A DNA stretch of 64,000 bases from Epilithonimonas hispanica (GTDB lineage: Bacteria; Bacteroidota; Bacteroidia; Flavobacteriales; Weeksellaceae). The stretch spans positions 1 through 64,000 of the forward strand of contig NZ_QNUG01000007.1 in assembly GCF_003385395.1 (NCBI RefSeq), written 5' to 3'. This document shows positions 16,839 through 26,633 of the stretch, piece after piece. The notes under the pieces were generated by a model. It was not told where the DNA came from. It saw nothing but the letters and a program-made list of their open reading frames with translations, and ran no database searches. The number at the start of each line of letters is the position of its first letter. Within the stretch, counting starts at the first letter, position 1. The translations under genes and the position numbers were made by a program.

Positions 16839-19445
16839 ATGAATGAAGAAGAAAAATTAAAAAATCCGGATTGGAAAAAGTGGGGACCTTACGTGAGCCA
16901 CCGCCAATGGGGAAATGTACGCGAAGATTACAGCACCAACGGCGATGCGTGGGGATTTACCGGTCACGATATGGCGGAAGCGTGGACTTACCGCTGGGCA
17001 GAGGAAGGCATCGCGGGAATCTCGGATGAGAAGCAACAGATATGTTTTGCGCTTTCTTTTTGGAATAAAAATGACTGCAGAGTTAAGGAACGTTTTTTCG
17101 GACTGAGTAATTATCAGGGAAATCACGGTGAAGATATCAAGGAGATTTTTTACTATCTGGACAATACACCGTCTCATAGCTATATGAAGATGGTTTACAA
17201 ATATCCAATCAATGCATTTCCGTACGATGACCTCATCAATACGAATGCGCAACGCTCCAACAAAGACCCAGAATATGAAATATTTGATACAGGAATCTTT
17301 GACAACGATGAATATTTTGACATTTTTATTGAATATGCGAAAGCTGGCGAGGATGATTTTTTAATCAGAATTGATGTTCATAACAGAAGTAATCAACCTG
17401 CTCCAATTGTAGTTCTCCCAACAGTTTGGTACAGAAACAACTGGATATGGGGTTATAACGACTACAAAGGGCAACTCGGTTTTTCTAAACAAGGCGAAAT
17501 AGATGTTCATCATAATAGTCTTAGTATAAAGAAATTATATTCCAGAAATAGAAATGCTGATGCGCTGTTTTGTGAGAATGAAACCAACCGTTCGAGGCTA
17601 TTCAATCTTCCGAAGACTGAAGGTTTTTTCAAAGACGGAATTAACCAATATATTACAAAAGGGCTTGCTACTGTCAATCCTTCTAAAACAGGGACAAAAG
17701 CATCTCTTCATTGTGAAGAAATCATAGAAGCGAACAGCAACAAGGTTTTTGAATTCCGATTGTCGCCTCATATTATGGATGATGCGTTTTGGGATTTTGA
17801 TGAAATTGTTTCCCGACGAAAACAAGAAGCGGATGAGTTTTATGCGAACATCCAAAAAGATATTGAAAATGAAGACGAAAAGAATGTCCAAAGACAGGCA
17901 TTTGCTGGTTTGCTTTGGAATAAACAATTCTATCATTACAACATCGGGAAATGGCTAAAAGGCGACCCTAATTTCCCTATTCAACGAAAAGGTTTTGTGC
18001 GAAACAGCAATTGGGAGCATCTTCATAACAAAGATATTATCTCGATGCCAGACAAGTGGGAATATCCTTGGTATGCGACTTGGGATTTGGCATTCCATTG
18101 TGTGAGTTTTTCTGTAATTGACTCAGAATTTGCTAAAAATCAATTAATTACATTGACGAAAGAATGGTATATGCATCCGAACGGACAAGTTCCTGCTTAC
18201 GAATGGAATTTTGACGATGTTAATCCACCCGTTCACGCTTGGGCAACTTTCCGAGTTTTCAAAATCGATGAAAAAAATAATGGTAAACCAGATTTGGCTT
18301 TCCTTGAAAGAGTTTTTCAGAAATTATTACTGAATTTCACTTGGTGGGTAAACCGAAAAGACTACAACGGAAATAATATTTTTGGAGGCGGATTCCTTGG
18401 TTTGGATAACATCGGAGCCTTTGACAGAAATATGGAATTCAATGAAGGGGAACATCTGGAACAAGCCGACGGAACAAGCTGGATGGCAATGTACGCACTG
18501 AATATGATGCGTATCGCTATGGAATTGGCAACGTACAATCCTGTTTATGAAGATATGGCGATTAAATTCTTTGAGCATTATCTTTATATCGCCGAAGCAA
18601 TGGAAAACATTGGGGAAGACAAGCAAGGACTTTGGAATGAAGAAGACGGATTTTTCTACGATTTGCTCCAATTGTCTAACGGAGACAGTGTGAATCTGAA
18701 ACTTCGAAGCATTGTTGGATTGATTCCGATGTTTGCCGTAGAAGTTGTGGAACATAGTATGTTGGAAAAACTTCCTGAGTTTAAAAAAAGAATGGAATGG
18801 GTTCTGAAAAATAAGCAAGATCTGACGAAACTGGTTTCTCAATGGTATGTTGAAGGCGAAGGAAACAAGCATCTCTTGAGTATTCTCAGAAAAACAAGAT
18901 TGACAAAAGTTTTAACAAGATTGGTTGACGAATCTGAATTCCTCAGCGATTACGGAATCCGCGCGATGTCCAAAGTTTATGAAGAAAATCCTTTCCGATT
19001 CACTGTTCACGGGCAGGAACACGTGGTTTATTACACGCCTGCAGAAAGCGACAGCCGAATGTTTGGTGGCAACAGCAACTGGCGCGGACCGATTTGGTTT
19101 CCGATTAATTTTCTGATTGTTGAGAGTTTACAACGTTTTCATTTCTTTTTTGGCGATGCATTGACCATTGAATATCCAAAAGGAAGCGGTGTTCAAAAGA
19201 ATCTGGAAGAAGTTTCCAAAGACATTAGCGACAGGCTTTGTAAAATTTTCTTAAAAGATGAAAATGGAAACAGAGCATTCAACGGTGGCGTTGAGAAATT
19301 CAATCAGGACCCACATTTCAAAGATTACATTATGTTCTTCGAATATTTTCACGGCGATAATGGTCGTGGTGTCGGCGCTTCTCATCAAACTGGTTGGACT
19401 TCCACGGTGGCGAAGTTGATTCAGCCGAGATTGGCTAGCCGATAA
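16839..19445 (+). CDS. Glucosidase, MGH1-like / GH63 family
   Basis: 868 residues from the ATG at 16839; an earlier in-frame ATG at 16779 reads through repeat-derived sequence and is less likely. The protein is cytoplasmic, without a signal peptide. It has the features of the large GH63-like glucosidases: an RQWGNVREDYS N-terminus, an (alpha/alpha)6 catalytic barrel with the acid in PWYATWDLAFH, and the conserved GGNSNWRGPIWFPIN segment near the C-terminus. It probably releases glucose from alpha-glucosides or mannosylglycerate-type compounds; the substrate is not known. The 3' end meets the OsmC gene across a heptad-repeat element. Confidence 0.85.
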   Translation: MNEEEKLKNPDWKKWGPYVSHRQWGNVREDYSTNGDAWGFTGHDMAEAWTYRWAEEGIAGISDEKQQICFALSFWNKNDCRVKERFFGLSNYQGNHGEDIKEIFYYLDNTPSHSYMKMVYKYPINAFPYDDLINTNAQRSNKDPEYEIFDTGIFDNDEYFDIFIEYAKAGEDDFLIRIDVHNRSNQPAPIVVLPTVWYRNNWIWGYNDYKGQLGFSKQGEIDVHHNSLSIKKLYSRNRNADALFCENETNRSRLFNLPKTEGFFKDGINQYITKGLATVNPSKTGTKASLHCEEIIEANSNKVFEFRLSPHIMDDAFWDFDEIVSRRKQEADEFYANIQKDIENEDEKNVQRQAFAGLLWNKQFYHYNIGKWLKGDPNFPIQRKGFVRNSNWEHLHNKDIISMPDKWEYPWYATWDLAFHCVSFSVIDSEFAKNQLITLTKEWYMHPNGQVPAYEWNFDDVNPPVHAWATFRVFKIDEKNNGKPDLAFLERVFQKLLLNFTWWVNRKDYNGNNIFGGGFLGLDNIGAFDRNMEFNEGEHLEQADGTSWMAMYALNMMRIAMELATYNPVYEDMAIKFFEHYLYIAEAMENIGEDKQGLWNEEDGFFYDLLQLSNGDSVNLKLRSIVGLIPMFAVEVVEHSMLEKLPEFKKRMEWVLKNKQDLTKLVSQWYVEGEGNKHLLSILRKTRLTKVLTRLVDESEFLSDYGIRAMSKVYEENPFRFTVHGQEHVVYYTPAESDSRMFGGNSNWRGPIWFPINFLIVESLQRFHFFFGDALTIEYPKGSGVQKNLEEVSKDISDRLCKIFLKDENGNRAFNGGVEKFNQDPHFKDYIMFFEYFHGDNGRGVGASHQTGWTSTVAKLIQPRLASR

Positions 19446-19452
19446 TAAGTTG

Positions 19453-19526
19453 GAGTGTGTGAGCGTTTTAGGGTTTTAGTGAGTTTTGATTCTCTCCTAC
19501 TCTAAGACGCTCAAACCCTCAAACTC
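19453..19526. repeat. Inverted heptad arrays filling the gap between convergent genes
   Basis: Plus-strand units of the GAGTGTG, TGAGCGT, TTTAGGG type run from 19453 to 19487. The opposite arm, 19499-19526 (ACTCTAA, GACGCTC, AAACCCT, CAAACTC), reads in reverse as GAGTTTG, AGGGTTT, GAGCGTC, TTAGAGT. The element fills the 80-bp gap between the glucosidase stop and the OsmC stop almost exactly and probably forms a terminator-like hairpin. Confidence 0.7.
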
Positions 19527-19948
19527 TATTGCACAAGTTCTCCATTAACGCTGACTTCGTAAGAAATCTCAACATTTGGCTCCAATGTTTTAGAAACAGA
19601 ACAATATTTTTCGAAAGATAATTCCGATGCTTTTTTTGCTTTTTTCGGGTCGATTTCACCTTCAAGGAAAAACTTCACTTTGATGGATTTGAAAGGTTTT
19701 GCATCATCTACCTGCACTCTTTCGCCTTCCACTTCCGCTTTGAAATCTGTAATTGTCTGACGTTGTTTTTTCAGGATTGAAACGACATCAATTCCGCTAC
19801 ATCCAGCCACTGCCATCAATAAAGATTGCATTGGAGAAACACCTTTTGCTCCTGGTAAAGTTGTGTTGTCTAATAAAATAGAATTTCCTTGCTCATTGGA
19901 ACATTCAAACAAAAAATCATCGTTGATTCTATTAAGTGTAATTTTCAT
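19526..19948 (-). CDS. OsmC-family protein
   Basis: 140 residues. Both redox cysteines of the OsmC/Ohr superfamily are present, in VAGCSGIDV and in EKYCSVSKTL, with the GVSPMQSLLMA helix before the first. Members reduce organic or fatty-acid hydroperoxides with dihydrolipoamide or other thiols; this YhfA-like branch is less well defined. A TAAATTTG promoter box lies at 19975-19968, about 20 bases upstream. Confidence 0.88.
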   Translation of the reverse strand: MKITLNRINDDFLFECSNEQGNSILLDNTTLPGAKGVSPMQSLLMAVAGCSGIDVVSILKKQRQTITDFKAEVEGERVQVDDAKPFKSIKVKFFLEGEIDPKKAKKASELSFEKYCSVSKTLEPNVEISYEVSVNGELVQ

Positions 19949-19967
19949 TTTAAATCTAAATTAAAAT

Positions 19968-19975
19968 CAAATTTA
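19968..19975 (-). promoter_or_regulatory. Putative -7 box of the OsmC gene
   Basis: TAAATTTG on the minus strand, 19 bases before the ATG. No clear -33 TTG. Confidence 0.4.
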
Positions 19976-20141
19976 CAAAATCAAAAGGGGATAAATTCAC
20001 TTCTCTATATATTTTAACGTATAAGGGAACATTTGATATTAATAATAATTCTACTAATTCATTTTATTGTTTTCTCACAAATGATTGATAAAAGTTTATT
20101 TAATGATTAATCATTATCTGCCATTCTGTCACAATATTTTG

Positions 20142-20149
20142 TATCTTTG
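20142..20149 (+). promoter_or_regulatory. Putative -7 box of the miaB promoter
   Basis: TATCTTTG matches TAnnTTTG. The transcript would start near 20156 and have a leader of about 75 nt, most of which is heptad-repeat sequence. Confidence 0.55.
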
Positions 20150-20161
20150 CAGACTTAAACA

Positions 20162-20222
20162 GTTCAAATTTTCGGGTTCAAAGTTCATCAACATTGGATT
20201 TCTTAACATTGAACTTTAAATC
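20162..20222. repeat. Heptad-like inverted repeat in the miaB leader
   Basis: Units GTTCAAA at 20162 and 20176 and GTTCATC at 20183, and an opposite arm TGAACTTTAAA at 20210-20220. The core AAAGTTCA/TGAACTTT is a perfect 8-bp inverted repeat. Less regular than the other arrays. Confidence 0.5.
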
Positions 20223-20230
20223 TAAATGTA

Positions 20231-21664
20231 GTGCAGGAAAAATATATAGACGAGACCAAACAAGGAGAAGCATTCGCCATTGCAGAAAAATCCGGAAATT
20301 CTAAAAAATTATTTCTGGAAAGTTACGGTTGTCAGATGAACTTCTCTGATTCCGAGATTGTTGCATCCATTCTTAATGAACAAGGTTACAACACGACTTT
20401 GAAAGCGGAAGAAGCAGATTTGATTTTGCTTAATACTTGTTCCATTCGTGAGAAAGCTGAGCAAACAGTGAGAATGCGTCTTGCTCAATTCAAGAATCTT
20501 AAAAAAGAACGCCCCAACATGACCGTTGGTGTTCTTGGTTGTATGGCAGAAAGATTGAAAACCAAGTTCTTAGATGAGGAACAACTCGTAGATTTGGTTG
20601 TTGGTCCAGATGCTTACAGAGATCTCCCCAATCTTCTCAAAGAAACCGATGACGGAAGAGATGCTATCAACGTAATCCTTTCAAAAGAAGAAACTTACGC
20701 CGATATCAACCCTGTTCGTTTGGGCGGAAATGGCGTCACTGCTTTTGTAACAATTACAAGAGGTTGTGATAATATGTGTACTTTCTGCGTGGTCCCATTT
20801 ACGCGAGGACGTGAGAGAAGTCGCGACCCGCACTCAATCATCGAGGAATGTCAAAGTCTTTGGAACAATGGATACAAAGAAATCACACTTCTTGGGCAAA
20901 ACGTTGATTCTTACCTTTGGTATGGTGGCGGTCCTAAAAAAGATTTTGCAAAAGCTTCTGAAATGCAGAAACTAACCGCAATTAATTTTGCGCAGTTGCT
21001 TGATATGGTTGCAGTTGCAGTTCCAAATATGAGAATCAGATTCTCGACTTCCAATCCACATGAGATGACAGAACAGGTTTTCCGAATGATTGCCAAGCAC
21101 GACAATATCTGTAATTATGTTCACCTTCCCGTTCAAAGTGGAAGCGACAGGATTCTACAATTGATGAACCGTCAGCATACGCGTCAGGAATACTTGGATT
21201 TAATTAAAAAAGGAAAAGAAATTGTTCCCGACATTTCATTCTCACAAGATATGATCATTGGATTCTGTACGGAAACCGAGGAAGATCACCAATTAACTAT
21301 GAGTTTGATGCGTGAAGTTGAGTACGATTACGGTTATATGTTCTCCTACTCCACAAGACCAGGAACGCCTGCTCACAAGAAACTGGAAGACGATATTCCG
21401 GTAGATGTGAAGCAAAGACGTCTGGCTGAAGTGATTGCTCTACAAGGCGAACTTTCCCGAAAAAGAATGCAAGGTTACGTTGGCAGAGTTCATGAAATCC
21501 TTATCGAAGGCACTTCCAAAAAGAATCAAAACCAATGGAAAGGCAGAAATTCTCAAAATGCCGTTTGCGTTTTTGATAAGTTGGAAGGCCAAAAATTGGG
21601 CGACATTGTGTCTGTTTTTGTTCACGGCAATACGCAGGGAACGCTTTTGGGGGAAACGGTTTGA
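20231..21664 (+). CDS. miaB: tRNA-2-methylthio-N6-dimethylallyladenosine synthase MiaB
   Basis: 477 residues from a GTG start (20231); the only nearby ATG (20226) runs straight into a stop. It is a radical-SAM methylthiotransferase converting i6A37 to ms2i6A37. The N-terminal cluster cysteines are in SYGCQMN (Cys34), NTCSIRE and LGCMAER; the radical-SAM motif is [10 protein letters not shown]; a TRAM domain ends the protein (about 410-475). It acts on the product of MiaA (671-1570). It heads a rightward gene run leading to the sigma-54-type activator and lptE. Confidence 0.97.
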   Translation: MQEKYIDETKQGEAFAIAEKSGNSKKLFLESYGCQMNFSDSEIVASILNEQGYNTTLKAEEADLILLNTCSIREKAEQTVRMRLAQFKNLKKERPNMTVGVLGCMAERLKTKFLDEEQLVDLVVGPDAYRDLPNLLKETDDGRDAINVILSKEETYADINPVRLGGNGVTAFVTITRGCDNMCTFCVVPFTRGRERSRDPHSIIEECQSLWNNGYKEITLLGQNVDSYLWYGGGPKKDFAKASEMQKLTAINFAQLLDMVAVAVPNMRIRFSTSNPHEMTEQVFRMIAKHDNICNYVHLPVQSGSDRILQLMNRQHTRQEYLDLIKKGKEIVPDISFSQDMIIGFCTETEEDHQLTMSLMREVEYDYGYMFSYSTRPGTPAHKKLEDDIPVDVKQRRLAEVIALQGELSRKRMQGYVGRVHEILIEGTSKKNQNQWKGRNSQNAVCVFDKLEGQKLGDIVSVFVHGNTQGTLLGETV

Positions 21665-21700
21665 TAGTTCATACTAATTGAATTCTTATTTGAATTAAGA

Positions 21701-22204
21701 TTGAAGCATATTTTTTACATATTATTTCTACTGCCAATTCTTTTTAGCTGCCAGTCTGAGAAAGCAGTTAATGTCTATCCAAACCAAGTTGGGGATATCG
21801 AACTTGATGAAAAGTTAGATGATTCCAATTTTAAAAAATGTTTTGTTGATCCTTTTTCCTTCCAATATTATAATTTTGATGGATTTCAATATAAAGGCGA
21901 AAAATTAGAAATAGAAAAAAAATTAGAAAGATCAAATCTAATAAGTGACAAAAATTCAACTGGGTACATTACAATTCGTTTTGTAGTGAATTGTGAAGGA
22001 AAAACTGGAATGTTCAGAGTTCAACAAATGGATGAGAACTACAAAGAAAAAGTGTTTGACAAGAAATTCATTAATCAGCTTTTAGACTTTACGAAAAGTT
22101 TAAATGGATGGATTCCGCAAGAATATTTAGGAATAAAAATAAATTACTATCAATATTTAACCTTTAAAATAAAAGATGGAAAAGTTTCCGAAATACTTCC
22201 TTAG
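21701..22204 (+). CDS. Lipoprotein of unknown function
   Basis: 167 residues from a TTG start (21701). A signal sequence ends in the lipobox LLPILFSC with Cys17. The middle (YITIRFVVNCEGKTGMFRVQQMD) resembles the TonB C-terminal-like fold found in several small Chryseobacterium proteins, followed by a NGWIPQ segment. Function unknown. It overlaps the next gene by 29 bases, so the two are translationally coupled. Confidence 0.7.
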   Translation: MKHIFYILFLLPILFSCQSEKAVNVYPNQVGDIELDEKLDDSNFKKCFVDPFSFQYYNFDGFQYKGEKLEIEKKLERSNLISDKNSTGYITIRFVVNCEGKTGMFRVQQMDENYKEKVFDKKFINQLLDFTKSLNGWIPQEYLGIKINYYQYLTFKIKDGKVSEILP

Positions 22205-22973
22205 CTTTCTTATACTGGTTATTTATGCTAATGTGCAAGCGCAGGTAAACTGTAATGCAATTGAGGGCGAAAGGTGCAAAAAAGCATGCGAAATCTACAA
22301 TAGCAATTCCGGTTCTCAAGGATCTCGTGAATCTCAGGAAAGTTTTGATAAAGCTATAGACTTGTGTCCGAATTTCTCCCATGCTTATATGGAAAAAGCA
22401 GTTCCTTACTTGAAAAGAGGAGATTTTATAACCTGGAAAAAACTAATTGATAAGGCTGTAGAGCTTAGCCCTAATAATCATTTGGATTACAGAGGCTGGT
22501 GCAAATTTCAATTTTTAAGAGATTACGAGGGCGCAATTCAGGATTTTGATCTGCTTGAAAAATATAGACCTGGAAATATCGGCTATTCAGTAAATGGCGA
22601 TTATAATTTATATGTCGCAAAAGCGATTTGTTACAGCGCTTTAGATCAAAAAGAAAAAGCGATTCAGATTTTAGAAGATCTTTTTAAAACTAAAGATTAC
22701 CATTTTGGACTTTACGATTATTATCAATTAGGCGTTACGTATTTCGAAAGTGGAAAATATGACAAAGCCTTAGAAAATTTTGAAAAGCAAAGCAAAGTTT
22801 ACGATTTTGCAGAAAATATTTATTTTAGAAGTAAAGTTTCTAAAATCAGAAATAAAGATTATTTGGATTTGAAAAGTCTAGCCTTGAAGTCATATGACGA
22901 AGGCAAAACAATGAAAGATGCTTACACCCATCATTTCAACAAAATTTACAGAAAGCAAATTGCTGAACTGTAA
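22176..22973 (+). CDS. Secreted TPR-repeat protein
   Basis: 265 residues with a signal peptide ending in ANVQAQ (about residue 23). At least four TPR-like helix pairs follow (SFDKAIDLCPNFSHAY, GAIQDFDLLEKYRPG, KEKAIQILEDL, YDKALENFEKQ). It has the same length and repeat layout as the protein at 34321-35118, so they are paralogues. It is likely a periplasmic scaffold of unknown partner. It lies with the upstream lipoprotein gene between miaB and the activator, looking like an insert in an older gene order. Confidence 0.8.
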   Translation: MEKFPKYFLSFLILVIYANVQAQVNCNAIEGERCKKACEIYNSNSGSQGSRESQESFDKAIDLCPNFSHAYMEKAVPYLKRGDFITWKKLIDKAVELSPNNHLDYRGWCKFQFLRDYEGAIQDFDLLEKYRPGNIGYSVNGDYNLYVAKAICYSALDQKEKAIQILEDLFKTKDYHFGLYDYYQLGVTYFESGKYDKALENFEKQSKVYDFAENIYFRSKVSKIRNKDYLDLKSLALKSYDEGKTMKDAYTHHFNKIYRKQIAEL

Positions 22974-23011
22974 ACTTTATTCATTTAATTTTTAATCATT
23001 TAATCAAAAAA

Positions 23012-24310
23012 ATGGCAGAATTACAATCCATAAAAGCACGCTTCGGAATTATCGGAAACTTCCCGGCGCTCAACCGCGCTTTGGAAAAGGCAATCCAAGT
23101 GGCACCTACAGATATTTCGGTTTTGGTAATGGGTGAAAGTGGCGTTGGGAAAGAGTTTATCCCAAAGATCATCCACGGCGAATCCAGAAGAAAACACCAA
23201 CCATACATCGTCGTCAACTGCGGCGCCATCCCAGAAGGAACGATTGATTCAGAATTATTTGGTCACGAAAAAGGCGCATTTACGGGAGCAACTTCTACCA
23301 GAAAAGGATACTTTGAAGTCGCAGACGGCGGAACTATTTTCCTTGACGAAGTTGGAGAATTGCCGTTGCAGACTCAGGTTCGTCTTTTGAGAGTTTTAGA
23401 AAGTGGAGAATTTATGAAGGTGGGTTCTTCGCAAGTCCAAAAAACCAATGTGAGAATAGTTGCCGCGACGAATGTCAATATGATGAAAGCTATCCAAGAC
23501 GGACGTTTTCGTGAAGACCTTTATTATCGTTTGAATACCGTTCAGATTGACATGCCTGCTTTGCGAGAAAGAAAAGGCGATATCCATCTGTTATTCAGAA
23601 AATTTGCAATCGATTTTGCTGAAAAATATAGAATGCCGGAATTGAGATTAACTGACGATGCTGTTGGTTATTTGGAAAGTTATGCATTTCCTGGAAACGT
23701 TCGCCAGCTCAGAAACTTGGTAGAGCAAATGACTGTTGTAGAGCAGAATAGAGAAATTAATTCGGTGAAGTTAGCAGAATATATCCCAATGAACGCAAAT
23801 CTGCCAGCGGTTGTTCAAAAGAATAATCTTGGAGGAAATCAAGGTTCAGATTTTAGTTCGGAAAGGGATATTATGTACAAAATTCTCTTCGATATGAGAA
23901 ACGATATTAATGATTTAAAATCCTTAACTTCGGAACTGATAAAAAATAAAGGAAATGCTGATCTAAGTTTACAGGAGAAACATCTTATTAATAGAATTTA
24001 CACACCTGAAACACAGCAAGTAGCGAGTCCTAATTCTTTGCTTTACTTCGAAAATAATAACAATAATCAAAATCAGATTCATCATCCAACGATTATTTCT
24101 GAAGACGAAGATCATCATTACAACGATGTAGAAGATATTGAAATTGAAGAAGCTAGGTCAGAATCTCTTTCACTTCAAAACAATGAAAAAGATCTAATAA
24201 TCAAAGCATTAGAAAAACACAAAGGAAGAAGAAACAAAGCAGCAGACGAGTTGGGAATCTCGCAAAGAACACTTTATAGAAAAATAAAACAATATAATCT
24301 AGAGGAATAA
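23012..24310 (+). CDS. Sigma-54-dependent-type transcriptional activator without receiver domain
   Basis: 432 residues. The AAA+ domain starts almost at the N-terminus: Walker A GESGVGKE (41-48), the sigma-54-contact motif GAFTGA (88-93), Walker B GGTIFLDEVGEL, and an arginine-finger region FREDLYYRLN. A low-complexity linker (about 270-385) leads to a Fis-type helix-turn-helix (KAADELGISQRTLYRKI). Without receiver or sensor domain, regulation must come from expression or partners. The last base of its stop is the first base of the lptE ATG. Confidence 0.93.
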   Translation: MAELQSIKARFGIIGNFPALNRALEKAIQVAPTDISVLVMGESGVGKEFIPKIIHGESRRKHQPYIVVNCGAIPEGTIDSELFGHEKGAFTGATSTRKGYFEVADGGTIFLDEVGELPLQTQVRLLRVLESGEFMKVGSSQVQKTNVRIVAATNVNMMKAIQDGRFREDLYYRLNTVQIDMPALRERKGDIHLLFRKFAIDFAEKYRMPELRLTDDAVGYLESYAFPGNVRQLRNLVEQMTVVEQNREINSVKLAEYIPMNANLPAVVQKNNLGGNQGSDFSSERDIMYKILFDMRNDINDLKSLTSELIKNKGNADLSLQEKHLINRIYTPETQQVASPNSLLYFENNNNNQNQIHHPTIISEDEDHHYNDVEDIEIEEARSESLSLQNNEKDLIIKALEKHKGRRNKAADELGISQRTLYRKIKQYNLEE

Positions 24311-24861
24311 TGGTCAGAAGTCAGAAGCCAGAAGTCAGAAGCCAGAGAATTAAATTTTTTTTTCTCTTCTCTTTATTCTTTGTTCTTACAAGTTGCTATT
24401 CATTCACAGGATCATCTTTAAGTCCGGAAATGAAAACAGTTAAAATCAACACATTTCCTAATAACGCAGCCAACAATCTGCCAAGTTTGAGTCAGGATTT
24501 TACGGTGGCGTTGCAGAATCGTTTTCTACAGAGAACTACTTTGAAAGGTGCTATTGAAAAACCAGATCTCTTGATAGAAGGAGAAATAAGTGATTACAAC
24601 ATCACACCAACCAGTGTTGGAGCCGCTACAACTACAACTTCTGGAAGTACAATTGAAGCGCTTCAAAATAAGTTAACCATTTCCATAAAAGTTCATTATG
24701 AAAATAATGTAGACCCAACGCTAAGTTTTGACAGAACTTATAGTGACGAAGCCGTTTTCAATAGCGACCTGGATATCAACTTAATAGAAACTGCACAGGT
24801 AAGAATTGTGAATGAAAGGATCATCAACAAAATTTACAATGATATTGTAGCCAATTGGTAA
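24310..24861 (+). CDS. lptE: LptE-family LPS assembly lipoprotein
   Basis: 183 residues. A hydrophobic signal ends in the lipobox FVLTSC (Cys29), followed by YSFTGSSLSPEMKTV and a beta-rich domain ending in RIINKIYNDIVANW, the pattern of Bacteroidota LptE, which plugs LptD in the outer membrane. Residues 2-13 (VRSQKPEVRSQR) are encoded by a heptad array, so the signal peptide has an unusual basic extension; the natural start was probably at the KFFFLF segment. The ATG overlaps the previous stop. Confidence 0.88.
   Translation: MVRSQKPEVRSQRIKFFFLFSLFFVLTSCYSFTGSSLSPEMKTVKINTFPNNAANNLPSLSQDFTVALQNRFLQRTTLKGAIEKPDLLIEGEISDYNITPTSVGAATTTTSGSTIEALQNKLTISIKVHYENNVDPTLSFDRTYSDEAVFNSDLDINLIETAQVRIVNERIINKIYNDIVANW
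24313..24347. repeat. Heptad array in the first codons of lptE
   Basis: Five contiguous 7-base units: GTCAGAA at 24313 and 24320, GCCAGAA at 24327, GTCAGAA at 24334 and GCCAGAG at 24341. It starts at the second codon of lptE. Unit number is not a multiple of three, so any change of unit count other than by threes would shift the frame. No opposite-facing partner array was found. Confidence 0.85.
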
Positions 24862-24865
24862 AAGT

Positions 24866-26623
24866 ATGAATACAAGAGTTTTAGAATTAATAAAAAATCC
24901 AAAGATTATTATAGAATCCGATTTGAAGATATTAGAATCCGAGTCGGAGAAAATGCCTTACGCTCAGAGTATTCGTGCGCTTTATCTTTATGGGATTAAT
25001 CTTTATCAATCAGAAAAATACAAAGAAAATCTTTCTAAAACAGCAGCTTATACAACGGATAAAAAAATACTTTATCAATTCATCAATTCTGAAAAAATTT
25101 CTAAAAAAGAAATCACGTCAACTCAAATTGAGCCAGAAGAAACAGCTCACAATCAAACAATTAACAATACAGAAACAGAAGTTGTAAAACCTGCGGAATC
25201 TGAAATCGTAACTGAGATAGAAAAAACAGAAACCCAATCTGTTATTAATCAATTTGACATTGATAAAACTATCGAAAATGAAAGTGAGAAAAATTCCGAA
25301 TTCGTTGTTTTAGAAAACGAAGAAAACTCCGTAGAAGAAAAAAATCATAAAATCGATTCGCAACCTACCAAAGAACCTGAAATTGTTTTAGTTAAAGATG
25401 ATTTGGAAATTAAAGACAATTTAATTTTTATTGATGAAAATCGTTCTGAAGAAACTATTTCTGAACATAAAACCGTTGAAGAAGTTTTAGAAACTCCTGA
25501 AGAAAAAACTACCGAACCTATAACTGAAACTCAAGTTCAAGATGAGGATTCTTCTGGCAATATTAGTTTTAATGGGATTGAAGATTTTCTTCCTCAGGTT
25601 AAGTTTTCGGTTCCCAAAAATCACTTAGATTATCTTAATCCTCCAAAAAGAGAAATTAAGAAAGAAGTACAACAACCAATACAAGAAATTCCTGTTGCAA
25701 AAATAGAATATGCAGAACCAGTTGTTCCTGAAATTGCTGAAAATGAAATCGACAACAGCCAGGTAAGTTTTGAAAACACTCAAACTTTAGAAATTTCAAA
25801 ACCAACAAAAGTTGTAGAAGTTGAATCTGAAATTGACGAAAACATTTGTGAAGATGAAATCAGCTTTGAAAATACTCAGAGTTTCGAAGTTTCGAAACCA
25901 GAAGAACCTGTAATTGTCGCTAAAATTCAGGAGCAAGAAATTATTTCTAAAAAGGTAAAAGTTGATGAACAACCTATTTCTGAATGGAAGCCAATGTCTT
26001 TTTCTGCTAATATTCCCGATGCGCTGATTGGCAAAACTACAGAAGCAGAAAAGCAGCCTGAAGTTGAAAGTATAGTTGAAGAAAAAACTGCCGAACCTGA
26101 AATTAAAGAAGAAATCATTATTAACGAAAAGCCAATTGTAGAGGAAAAACCTCAAATCCTAGAAACTGAAAGACCTGTGATGAATGTTTCTTTCTTCGGC
26201 AACGAAGTTTCTAGAATTGAAGAAAAAGAAAAAGAAATTCCCGCAATTATTGAAAAGCCAGAAGCGAAAGAAATTCCTGATAGCAACGTTGGAACTTTCA
26301 TCAACACTTGGCAAAGCTGGTTGAAAATTGAGAGAAAAGAAACTGCAGAAAAACAAGCAAAAGTCAAGGAAAAAATCATTGATAATTTCATCGAAACAAA
26401 CCCAAAAATCTCACAATTAAAAGAGGAAAGCAACTATGTTGTAAAAGAGAAAAAAGACGACATTTCTCACTTGATGACCGAGACTCTTGCAAGATTATAT
26501 ACTGAGCAAAAGCTCTATACAAAAGCAATAAAAGCTTACGAAATCCTTTCTGAAAAGCATCCTCACAAAAAAGATTACTTCGAAGAAAAAATCGAAGAAG
26601 TCAAGGAAATCAGGAAATCATAA
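24866..26623 (+). CDS. Long acidic low-complexity protein with TPR-like C-terminus
   Basis: 585 residues. Residues about 1-70 form a small helical domain; residues about 75-480 are a Glu/Lys/Pro/Val-rich, probably disordered stretch with repeated phrases (SFENTQTLEISKP and SFENTQSFEVSKP). The C-terminal about 70 residues (ISHLMTETLARLYTEQKLYTKAIKAYE) form a TPR-like helical pair. No signal peptide or membrane segment is seen, so it is probably cytoplasmic. It starts 4 bp after lptE and ends at a terminator. Function unknown; the conserved position after lptE in related genomes hints at envelope biogenesis, which is inference. Confidence 0.78.
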   Translation: MNTRVLELIKNPKIIIESDLKILESESEKMPYAQSIRALYLYGINLYQSEKYKENLSKTAAYTTDKKILYQFINSEKISKKEITSTQIEPEETAHNQTINNTETEVVKPAESEIVTEIEKTETQSVINQFDIDKTIENESEKNSEFVVLENEENSVEEKNHKIDSQPTKEPEIVLVKDDLEIKDNLIFIDENRSEETISEHKTVEEVLETPEEKTTEPITETQVQDEDSSGNISFNGIEDFLPQVKFSVPKNHLDYLNPPKREIKKEVQQPIQEIPVAKIEYAEPVVPEIAENEIDNSQVSFENTQTLEISKPTKVVEVESEIDENICEDEISFENTQSFEVSKPEEPVIVAKIQEQEIISKKVKVDEQPISEWKPMSFSANIPDALIGKTTEAEKQPEVESIVEEKTAEPEIKEEIIINEKPIVEEKPQILETERPVMNVSFFGNEVSRIEEKEKEIPAIIEKPEAKEIPDSNVGTFINTWQSWLKIERKETAEKQAKVKEKIIDNFIETNPKISQLKEESNYVVKEKKDDISHLMTETLARLYTEQKLYTKAIKAYEILSEKHPHKKDYFEEKIEEVKEIRKS

Positions 26624-26633
26624 AACAAAAAAG

